A stretch of DNA of 23,180 nucleotides from a virus: the IMG/VR virus record IMGVR_UViG_3300033985_000007, positions 1 to 23,180 of that record. The stretch is one strand, 5' to 3'. The stretch's first letter is position 1. Each line of letters begins with the position of its first letter. The translations under genes were made by a program, and so were the position numbers. The notes under the pieces were generated by a model. That model was not told the origin of the DNA. It ran no database searches and worked only from the letters and a program-made list of their open reading frames with translations. Below are positions 14,348 to 21,719 of this stretch, piece by piece.

Positions 14348-14892
14348 CTGAAGTTGGGCTGGCCCTGTCAATCATGTCTATTGCTGCCTCGACTTACGCT
14401 CAAAAGGAGCAAGCAGACGCGCAGAAGGCTTACCAGGAAGCGCAGTCCGCTGAATACGCCCGTGCTGCCAAGATCAACCAGGAGAGCGCGAACAGGGAGT
14501 TCGTGGAATCCACAACCGCCGAGCGCATCAAGCAGATGCAGGAAAGGGCGGCCGCTGCCGAGGAAGAGCAGCGGATCCAGAGGGAACGCTTGGAGAAGCA
14601 GGGACAGGCCCTGGCTTCAAGCGAAACCTCTGGCATGGCCTTGGATGCCCTGATGGCCGACTTCTACCGCTCCGAGGCACAGAAGAAGAGCATCATCCAG
14701 CAGCAGCTTGACATGGCCGGTGTCGGCTCCGAGGTCGCCATCTGGGGTTACCGGGACCGCCGGGACTCCCGGATGAAATCCCAGAGCAACTACATCACCA
14801 GCCCTGTGAACCAGCCAAACTACCTCGCCAGTGCCTTGCAGATTGGTCAGGCTGGTTTGGACTACTACAACAAGAAGTACCCAGAGAAATAA
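14335..14892 (+). CDS. Internal virion protein B, T7 gp14-like
   Basis: Encodes 185 aa (T7 gp14 is 196). T7 gp14 is ejected first and is thought to form the outer-membrane part of the DNA ejection channel. The N-terminus MCGVAEVGLALSIMSIAAS, with an apolar helix, is characteristic. A long Ala/Glu/Gln-rich coiled coil follows (about 20-100), then ASSETSGMALDALMADF and the C-terminal LASALQIGQAGLDYYNK. I placed the start at 14335 because AGGAGG (14321-14326) is 8 nt upstream and MCG matches the family. The frame is open further upstream only inside the gp13-like gene. Confidence 0.9.
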   Translation: MCGVAEVGLALSIMSIAASTYAQKEQADAQKAYQEAQSAEYARAAKINQESANREFVESTTAERIKQMQERAAAAEEEQRIQRERLEKQGQALASSETSGMALDALMADFYRSEAQKKSIIQQQLDMAGVGSEVAIWGYRDRRDSRMKSQSNYITSPVNQPNYLASALQIGQAGLDYYNKKYPEK

Positions 14893-14903
14893 GGAGCTAA
14901 CTC

Positions 14904-16931
14904 ATGGCGAAACCTGAAAAGACCACCGTCCAGATCGAGAAGCTCCGGGAGCTGGCAGGACTCCAGTCCACCATTCGCTCCGAAGCTCTCTACTCATACA
15001 ATGAAGCCCGTCCTGGCTACGTCGAGAGACCCGACGACCTGTACTCCAACCCATGGATGCAACTCTCCAAGGCCCTCGCTGGATTCGACAAGCCGCTCTC
15101 CGAGCTTCACCGGAAGCAGCAGGAGAAGGAGATCGAGAAGAGTCTCGCTGAAGGTGACACTATGTTCACCAACTCCGAGGTCGATCCGACAACTGGCAAC
15201 CGGCTGGCCTGGAAGGAGTACGTCGAGAAGAACCCTGCCGCCGCTGGTCTGAACCCATGGGTGCGGAAGGGATACGAAATGGCCCGTATGCGGTCCCTTG
15301 GGCTGGACTTCAAAGCCCAGCTCCAGGAAGCCTACACCAAGAACGGCCTGATGAACGAGACCGATCAGGCCAAGGTCAGTCAGTTCATCGATCAGTTTGA
15401 GCGGGACTTCCGCAAGAAGCACGGACTGGACGACTACGACGACAAGGTCATTCTTGCCGAGAACTTCACCAAGGAGGCCCTGGAAGCACGAGCTGCAATA
15501 CTCAACCGGCACGTCAAGGACTTTGCCGAGGAGAACCTGAAGCGTGTCACCCAGGAGTTCACCCAACTCACCTCCAAGCAACTGTCCTCCATCGTTGATA
15601 ACCCCAACGTGAACTTCAGTGACCCTGATGTTCGTGAACAGGTCATCATCCCGCAGCTCCAGGAGGCCATCCAGAGGATCTCCCAGGAAGCTGCCAGCTA
15701 TGGTGTCTTGAACAGTGACGTCCCTGGAATCATCTTCAGGGCCCTGGCCGCAGAGGCTACCGAGCGGGGTTATGAGAATGGCGGAAGGGAACTCCTGGAG
15801 ATCGCTAAGAACCTGGACTTCGGTGCAGGTAAGCTGGGTGACATCCCGGAGTATAAAGACTACATCACCAAAGCCGAAAGACAAATGGAGGCCCAGGAGG
15901 AGCAAGACCGGCTCAAGCGAGAGCGAGAGCAGGAGAAAGCCCTGACTGACATCATGGTCGATGCGGCCATCAAAGGGACGTACTACAACGCCGAGCAGCT
16001 CCGAGCCAAAGGCGTACCGGCCCACATGGTCCCGTCTGTCCTGGCGAAGATCAACGCCATCCAGAACTCACGGGAGATCAACGAGAGCTACGGTCAGTGG
16101 GACGTCGAGAAGCGTACCTCCTTCCTCAACCTCCAGCTCAAAGCCGCCCGTGGAGAGCTCACAGATGCCGATCTTCGGAGTGCTGCCCGGGCCTATGGAA
16201 AAGAAGTGGATCGTCTTCTCTCCCTCCACCTGTCCTCCGAGTCAACTCATGACAAACTGGTCGCAAGGACCATTGGTGAAGCGCAGAATCGGGTCTTCCG
16301 GTTGGTGACGGGTGTCAAAGACTCGAACCTGGACACCCTGTCCCTGGACCAGTACGGTGACCCGAAGATCCAGCTTGGACTCCAGGCCGCTGCTGATGTC
16401 ATGTTCACCTTGAAGAGTAAGATTGAGAAGGAATCAGGCGGCGGGAAGGGGGAACTGTCCGCAGCTCGTGCCGAGTTCCTGGCTATGGAGGCAGTGGAGG
16501 AAGTGATCAAAAAGAGTAAGTATGGGATCTATGGAGAGAGAGACATTGAAGCCACCGGCTCCACCCACAATCCCTTCAATCCCGCTGCGGCGTCGTCTGA
16601 AATGAATCCCTCCAAGACTACCATAACTCCTCCTCCGATAGTTGAACAGGCTTCCAGAGAGCCGCTTTTTGGGATTCAGTCCCTAGATGAGTGGCAGGAA
16701 GCATATCAAGAACTCAAGGCTTCCCCTGACCCCGTCAACACCCGCTTGGGTAAGGAGATTGTCAAGCTCAATCTTGACCCTCAATTCATCAATCAGGTGA
16801 TCCTCGCCCAGGATCAGTACTTCAGAAAGAACATGTACCAGAGCCTGTACCAGCCGATGCCTATGGACGATCCTGCCTTCATACGGATCTACAATCGTGT
16901 AGTAGGCGCAGATCAGGCCAAGCAGGAGTAA
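14904..16931 (+). CDS. Internal virion protein C, T7 gp15-like
   Basis: Encodes 675 aa (T7 gp15 is 747). In T7, gp15 and gp16 form the periplasmic conduit during genome ejection. This protein is highly helical and charged, with recognisable family segments: PWMQLSKALAGFDKPLSEL near the N-terminus, RLAWKEYVEKNPAAAGLNPW, and GYEMARMRSLGLDFKAQLQE. A strongly charged coiled-coil stretch (about 320-350) contains many Gln/Glu/Arg, and a Pro/Thr/Ser-rich linker sits at about 550-580. The gene follows the gp14-like gene by 11 nt with AAGGAG before the ATG. No lytic transglycosylase motif is visible. Confidence 0.88.
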   Translation: MAKPEKTTVQIEKLRELAGLQSTIRSEALYSYNEARPGYVERPDDLYSNPWMQLSKALAGFDKPLSELHRKQQEKEIEKSLAEGDTMFTNSEVDPTTGNRLAWKEYVEKNPAAAGLNPWVRKGYEMARMRSLGLDFKAQLQEAYTKNGLMNETDQAKVSQFIDQFERDFRKKHGLDDYDDKVILAENFTKEALEARAAILNRHVKDFAEENLKRVTQEFTQLTSKQLSSIVDNPNVNFSDPDVREQVIIPQLQEAIQRISQEAASYGVLNSDVPGIIFRALAAEATERGYENGGRELLEIAKNLDFGAGKLGDIPEYKDYITKAERQMEAQEEQDRLKREREQEKALTDIMVDAAIKGTYYNAEQLRAKGVPAHMVPSVLAKINAIQNSREINESYGQWDVEKRTSFLNLQLKAARGELTDADLRSAARAYGKEVDRLLSLHLSSESTHDKLVARTIGEAQNRVFRLVTGVKDSNLDTLSLDQYGDPKIQLGLQAAADVMFTLKSKIEKESGGGKGELSAARAEFLAMEAVEEVIKKSKYGIYGERDIEATGSTHNPFNPAAASSEMNPSKTTITPPPIVEQASREPLFGIQSLDEWQEAYQELKASPDPVNTRLGKEIVKLNLDPQFINQVILAQDQYFRKNMYQSLYQPMPMDDPAFIRIYNRVVGADQAKQE

Positions 16932-16937
16932 GTCTAT

Positions 16938-19900
16938 ATGGATTACAAAGACCAGATGACCGAGAGTGGACTCCCGATGTCCACCATCATCGCCTTGTCC
17001 AACAAACGGGGTGCAATCCCGCAACAAGGGATGGATCCTACAGGTGGACAAGAGATAGATCCGAGCACACCCCAAGTTTCCGTGGACGTAAGCTCCGATG
17101 ATCCCGGTCTCCTCGATACTGTTGTGGATGTCGGGAAGGGAATCATTGGTGGTGTCGGTGATGCCATCAACGAAACCTCTGACTTCATCCACGGCGCAGC
17201 CAACTGGGTGGACAACAAACTCGGGACCCACGTGGTCAACGAGCGGAACGAGTGGCGACTTCCTGAAATGAAGGAGAACGTCACCGCCTACGGTAAGTTG
17301 GCCCGTGGTGTCTCCCAGTTCGCTGCTGGGTTCGTGGGAGCCGGTAAGCTCCTCAAAGCTGCCAAGGTACTCCAGGGAACCAGTAAGTACACTACCTTGG
17401 CACGTGGCATGGCCGAGGGTGCAATCACTGACGCTGTGGCCTTCGATGGGCATGATGAGCGTCTGTCCAACCTCATTGAAGAATTCCCTGAACTCTCCAA
17501 CCCAATCACCCGCTACCTGTCCTCCAAGGACTCTGACACGGACGCTGAAGGGCGCTTCAAGAACGCCTTGGAGGGCTTGGCACTTGGTGGCCTGACTGAA
17601 CCGATCTTCGCTGGCGTGAGAGCTATAAAGCAGATGCGCGGAGCGAAGACTGCTGCCGAGAAGGCCAGGATTCAAGAAGAAGTGGCCGAGTTCATGAACG
17701 GTAAAACCTTGGACACGGAAGAAGCCGTCGAGGATGCCATAGTTAATGAACTCACCTCACGCCGTGCGACCCCTGCTGATGAAGCTAACAAGCTCCATGA
17801 CGAGTTCGCTGATGCCGCCAAGGCTCCCAGGCAGGTCCAGGAGGAAGCTGTCGGTGACGCTGGTGCAAAGCAGGCTCGTCCTGCCGGACTCGCGGAGTTC
17901 GCTGAAGCTGGCTCCACCAAGAGCAACCGGGAGTACAAGGCCAAGCTGAACGTAGATGAGTTCTATCAGGTAATCTCCAACTCCAAGAACATGGACGAGG
18001 CCTTAGATATGGCGGCCGAGTCCGTGAACTTCCAGCGGTGGCTCTTTGAAGACCGAGACCAGGAGACTGGCCTTCGGGGCCTCGCAGACGCCTTGTTCGA
18101 CAAGACCGTTAAGTCCAAGGGAAAGGAAGCCCATGAGACCATCTACCGGGAATCGGTGGACATGCTCACCAGGGCTGGCTTCAACACGGACAAGATCATC
18201 GAGATGGCCCAGAGCGGAGCCAAGAAGCTGGCCGAGCTGGCCCGTGAGACCTACGTCGCAAGGATGACCCTTGGTGCATTAGTCAAGGAGTCCACCAGGA
18301 TCGCAACCTTGATCGACACCGGACGTCACCAGTTAAAGGATCTTGTGATGTTCCACCTCTTGCACAAGGATGTCCAAGATCTTCATATCGCCGTGGCCGA
18401 CATGCGTACCGGCTGGGGGCGTGGCCTAAGCTCCCAGAAGATGACCGTAGACCTGGGTAACCTCCCAGATACCAAGATGAAGGTCGGGGCAGATACCACA
18501 GGCGATGTGGCCCAGGAAGCCGCCGCCAAGCAGACCATCCGTCCTGAAGACATCAGGAACATGACCGAGGAGCAGATCCGGGACTACATGGTGCGGAACG
18601 GTCTCGATCCGAACAAGATCAAGCAGACGGCCCGTATCGTGCGGATGGCCGATGGCGATCCTCTGGTTGTCTCCAGGATCATGAACAGGGCGTTCAGTGG
18701 CTCCAAGTGGGGTCTCTACACCGAGTACTGGATGAACTCCCTCCTGTCTGGGTACAAGACCCAGATCGTCAACATTGCAGGCAACACGATCAAGAGCATC
18801 ATGATGCCAGCCGAGAAGATCATTGGCGGGGCCATGATGTCCGACAATACCATGATCCGGGAGGGTCTCCAGACTTACACCGGCATGGTGAAGTTCTTTG
18901 GTGACGCCATCGGCTGTGCGAAGAGAGCCTTCATAGCCGAGAACAACATTCTCGATGCTGGCCACTCGGTCTTCGATGCGCCATCCCACCAGATCAGCTA
19001 CGAGAACATCAAACGGTTGATGCTCTCCTCGAAAATGAAAGGTGCCTCCATCGCTGACCTCGATGCAGCCCAGCTCTCCCCTGTGGAGGAGCTTGTGGCC
19101 CGAAGCATGGAGTACCTTGGGCGAGTCATCAGGCTCCCCTCCAGGTTCCTCCTGACCGGGGATGAGTTCTTCAAGCAGCTCAACTTCCGGGCCAATCTCT
19201 ACGCCAAACTGCACACCGAGGCCCTGAAGAAGTTTGGCCGAAACGGTGATCCTGACGTCATGGCCCGATGGGTCATGCAGGAGATGGACGCTTACTTTGA
19301 ACAAGGTGGCCGTGTCTTTGAACTAGATGGCCGTGCCGTGGACTTCAACGCCGTCGAGGCCAGGGCCCGTGCCAACTCGCCTACCGGTCAGCTACCGCCT
19401 TCCGTCGAGGCCAAGCTCAAGCGGATGCAGAATATCTCCGACAGCAGCCTCCGGTACGCCCAGGAGGCAACCTGGACCCAGGCCCTTGGCTATGGGTACG
19501 GGCAAAGTCTCCAGAGGCTCGCTGCCGAGCATCCCACCTTCAGGATCATCATGCCGTTCATCAGGACTCCCACGAACATCTTCCGGGATTTCGTGGCGCA
19601 CACTCCTGGCATCGCCAATCTGACCAAGCGGTACAAGGCGGCCATCGCCCAAGGTGGTGAAGCAGCCGCTATCGCCAAGGGACAACTCGCCACAGGCTCG
19701 ATGCTCTGGATCACAGGCATCAGCTTAGCAAACTCTGGGATGCTGACCGGCGCACCGCCCAAGGACAAGAAGGAACTGGAGCAGCTCCGGGCCACTGGCT
19801 GGCAGCCCTGGTCCGTGAAGATCGACGGGAAGTACTACCCGTACAACCGTCTTGATCCCATCGGTATGTTCCTGGGCATGGCTGCTGACCTCCACCGGGT

Positions 19901-20687
19901 CTCCCAGGAATTGGACACGGAAGATGCCGGTGATGTGGCCGCTCACGCCATGATCGCCCTGATGCACAACCTGGCTTCCAAGTCCTACCTGAGGGGCCTC
20001 GTCAATGCGCTCCAGGCCATCATGGACCCGGACCGGAACGCCATGAGCTTCATTAAGGGATTGGCCGCTTCGCATCTCCCGTTCTCCGGGCTGATGCGGA
20101 ACATACGTATGGACATGGCTGACGATCACATGCGGGAAGCCCGTGGTCTGCTGGACTACATGATGAACACCATCCCCGGCATGTCGGACGACCTTCCGGC
20201 CAAACGGAACTGGGTCAACGGCAAGCCGATCGACTACGTCATGGTGGGGCAGGACAAGAACGATCCTGTCTTTGACGAGCTGCTCCGACTGGGTAAGGCC
20301 ATCCCTGGCGCACCGGATCGCAGGATCTATGGTAACAACGAGCTAACACCGCAGCAGTACTCAAGGCTCCTGGAGCTGCACGGAACGATCAAGCTCCAGG
20401 GCAAGACGCTGTACGAGCGGCTGGACGAGCTGTTCAAATCCCAGAAGTACGACATCAACCGGGAACGGTTCGATGATCCCCCGCTTGGGATGGAGGGTGG
20501 GCCCCGTGCCGAGGTCGTCAAGAAGATCATCACGGCGTACCGGAACGCTGCCAAGAAGCAGCTCCTCCGGGAGGACCGGGATCTCCTAGCTAAGGTGGAG
20601 GCAACCCGCAGGAGGAACACAGCCATCAAGAAAGGAGCACTGACCAGATCTACCGAGGAGCAGTTCGCCAACCTTCTCCAGTACTAA
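16938..20687 (+). CDS. Internal virion protein D, T7 gp16-like, without visible transglycosylase domain
   Basis: Encodes 1249 aa (T7 gp16 is 1318) at the position of gp16, the ejected protein that spans the inner membrane. T7 gp16 has a lytic transglycosylase at its N-terminus; here residues 1-60 are hydrophilic and contain no transglycosylase motif. Apolar or amphipathic stretches (VVDVGKGIIGGVGDAI, RGVSQFAAGFVGAGKLLKAA) follow. Typical of large phage ejection proteins are GRFKNALEGLALGGLTEPIF, WMNSLLSGYKTQIVNIAGN and the later IIMPFIRTPTNIFRDFVAHT, WKPW-like GWQPWSVKIDGKYYPYNRLD and PIGMFLGMAADLHRVSQE. QARPAGLA (312-319) repeats a peptide of the gp13-like protein. The family assignment is by size, order and these segments. 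Confidence 0.88.
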   Translation: MDYKDQMTESGLPMSTIIALSNKRGAIPQQGMDPTGGQEIDPSTPQVSVDVSSDDPGLLDTVVDVGKGIIGGVGDAINETSDFIHGAANWVDNKLGTHVVNERNEWRLPEMKENVTAYGKLARGVSQFAAGFVGAGKLLKAAKVLQGTSKYTTLARGMAEGAITDAVAFDGHDERLSNLIEEFPELSNPITRYLSSKDSDTDAEGRFKNALEGLALGGLTEPIFAGVRAIKQMRGAKTAAEKARIQEEVAEFMNGKTLDTEEAVEDAIVNELTSRRATPADEANKLHDEFADAAKAPRQVQEEAVGDAGAKQARPAGLAEFAEAGSTKSNREYKAKLNVDEFYQVISNSKNMDEALDMAAESVNFQRWLFEDRDQETGLRGLADALFDKTVKSKGKEAHETIYRESVDMLTRAGFNTDKIIEMAQSGAKKLAELARETYVARMTLGALVKESTRIATLIDTGRHQLKDLVMFHLLHKDVQDLHIAVADMRTGWGRGLSSQKMTVDLGNLPDTKMKVGADTTGDVAQEAAAKQTIRPEDIRNMTEEQIRDYMVRNGLDPNKIKQTARIVRMADGDPLVVSRIMNRAFSGSKWGLYTEYWMNSLLSGYKTQIVNIAGNTIKSIMMPAEKIIGGAMMSDNTMIREGLQTYTGMVKFFGDAIGCAKRAFIAENNILDAGHSVFDAPSHQISYENIKRLMLSSKMKGASIADLDAAQLSPVEELVARSMEYLGRVIRLPSRFLLTGDEFFKQLNFRANLYAKLHTEALKKFGRNGDPDVMARWVMQEMDAYFEQGGRVFELDGRAVDFNAVEARARANSPTGQLPPSVEAKLKRMQNISDSSLRYAQEATWTQALGYGYGQSLQRLAAEHPTFRIIMPFIRTPTNIFRDFVAHTPGIANLTKRYKAAIAQGGEAAAIAKGQLATGSMLWITGISLANSGMLTGAPPKDKKELEQLRATGWQPWSVKIDGKYYPYNRLDPIGMFLGMAADLHRVSQELDTEDAGDVAAHAMIALMHNLASKSYLRGLVNALQAIMDPDRNAMSFIKGLAASHLPFSGLMRNIRMDMADDHMREARGLLDYMMNTIPGMSDDLPAKRNWVNGKPIDYVMVGQDKNDPVFDELLRLGKAIPGAPDRRIYGNNELTPQQYSRLLELHGTIKLQGKTLYERLDELFKSQKYDINRERFDDPPLGMEGGPRAEVVKKIITAYRNAAKKQLLREDRDLLAKVEATRRRNTAIKKGALTRSTEEQFANLLQY
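17870..17895 (+). repeat. Copy 2 of an in-frame dispersed repeat (gp16-like gene)
   Basis: The first 21 nt are identical to 14056-14076 and are read in the same frame, giving QARPAGLA at residues 312-319. They lie in a hydrophilic, probably linker-like stretch between charged helices. Confidence 0.9.
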
Positions 20688-20712
20688 CCTTGAAACAAGA
20701 AACACACACATG

Positions 20713-20748
20713 AGGGCGTCCTGTAGTGTTCACGCTATGGGACGCCTT
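20713..20748 (+). terminator. Long perfect hairpin before the fibre genes: terminator or RNA processing site
   Basis: The 84-nt gap between the gp16-like and fibre genes holds a 16-bp stem (20713-20728 with 20733-20748, some G-U pairs, no mismatch) around a TTCA tetraloop. The following bases (CTTGCGTTTG) are only moderately T-rich, with two T's inside the end of the stem. It could be a leaky terminator or an RNase III-type cleavage site, as T7 uses between late genes. The hairpin is certain; its function is inferred. Confidence 0.65.
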
Positions 20749-20771
20749 CTTGCGTTTGATGAGGAATATCT

Positions 20772-21719
20772 ATGGCGTACAGTTATGCCATCTACGAAGC
20801 AAATGGGACCAGCGGTACATACGCAGTCCCGTTTCCGTTCATCTCCAAGCGGCATGTCAAAGTGTACGTCGATGGAGGTGAGGTTCCGTATGTGTGGCAG
20901 GGAACAGGCTTCATTGTCCTGGACCCGATACCTCCACTTGGCTCCCTGGTGACGATCAAACGAGAGACACCGAAGGACAAAGCCCAAGTGGACTACACGG
21001 ACGGCTCGATCCTGACTGCTTCCGACTTGGACCGGCAGACCCTCCAGCTCCTGTTCGTGGTCCAGGAAGCCTACGACAAGGTGAACACCGCCATCCAGGT
21101 GGACCCGGAGGGAGAGAACTTCGATGCTCGTTGGTGGAGGATCGTCAATCTCGCCGATCCCGTCAACCCCTCCGATGCGGCTACCAAGAAGTACATCGAC
21201 GACCTCTTACTGTCGGTAGGGACGACCGCTTCCCAGGCCGCACAACAGGCCGCGACTGCACGGGACATCACCCTGGCTGCACGGGACCGAGTGCTCATTG
21301 CCGAGGCCACGGTCAACGGAATCGCCGCTGATTTGTCCAACGCCAGACAGGTAGCCATCGAGGCACGGGATGAGATCCTCGCCTTGGCTCCTGTGATCGA
21401 AGCTCAAGTAGCTGCGGCCCTTCAGGCCAGCCAGGAAGCCCAGCAAGCCAGGGACACAACACTCCCCGCACGGGATGCCGCTATTGACGCCAAGGACAGG
21501 GCGGTCCTGGCCGAAACCAATGCTGCTGCTTCGGCTGATGCCGCTGCCAGCTCTGCAACCTACATCGGAAACGTCGAGGCCGTCTGTCAGTCCTACGCCA
21601 ACGCTGCAGCAGGATCAGCAGGACTGGCTGCAAACTATGCTCAACTGGCGAACCTCACGGACTACGGCATGATCGCTGACGTCCCTGATGATTCGCTCGA
21701 CTATGGAGGAATCGTCTAA
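20772..21719 (+). CDS. Tail fibre adaptor, T7 gp17 N-terminal-domain protein
   Basis: Encodes 315 aa. Residues 1-~145 are the T7 gp17 N-terminal domain that anchors fibres to the tail: YEANGTSGTYAVPFPFISKR, VYVDGGEVPYVWQGTGFIVL, RETPKDKAQVDYTDGS, then LQLLFVVQEAYDK. RIVNLADPVNPSDAATKKYI (about 119-138) is the usual hinge. The rest (about 150-300) is an Ala-rich heptad coiled coil (QAAQQAATARDITLAARD). It ends with YGMIADVPDDSLDYGGIV, without a receptor-binding tip. It is therefore an adaptor to which the next gene's protein probably attaches. GAGGAA precedes the ATG. The stop overlaps the next start in TAATG. Confidence 0.92.
   Translation: MAYSYAIYEANGTSGTYAVPFPFISKRHVKVYVDGGEVPYVWQGTGFIVLDPIPPLGSLVTIKRETPKDKAQVDYTDGSILTASDLDRQTLQLLFVVQEAYDKVNTAIQVDPEGENFDARWWRIVNLADPVNPSDAATKKYIDDLLLSVGTTASQAAQQAATARDITLAARDRVLIAEATVNGIAADLSNARQVAIEARDEILALAPVIEAQVAAALQASQEAQQARDTTLPARDAAIDAKDRAVLAETNAAASADAAASSATYIGNVEAVCQSYANAAAGSAGLAANYAQLANLTDYGMIADVPDDSLDYGGIV

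Noticed and set aside
16941-16952. DYKD at the N-terminus of the gp16-like protein resembles the FLAG epitope
   Set aside because: Only DYKDQ is present, not the full DYKDDDDK. The codons fit the gene and no vector sequence is nearby, so it is a coincidence.
20710-20952. An 80-aa frame starting in the gap before the fibre gene
   Set aside because: It has no ribosome binding site, its start lies in the hairpin, and most of it is an out-of-frame reading of the tail fibre adaptor gene.
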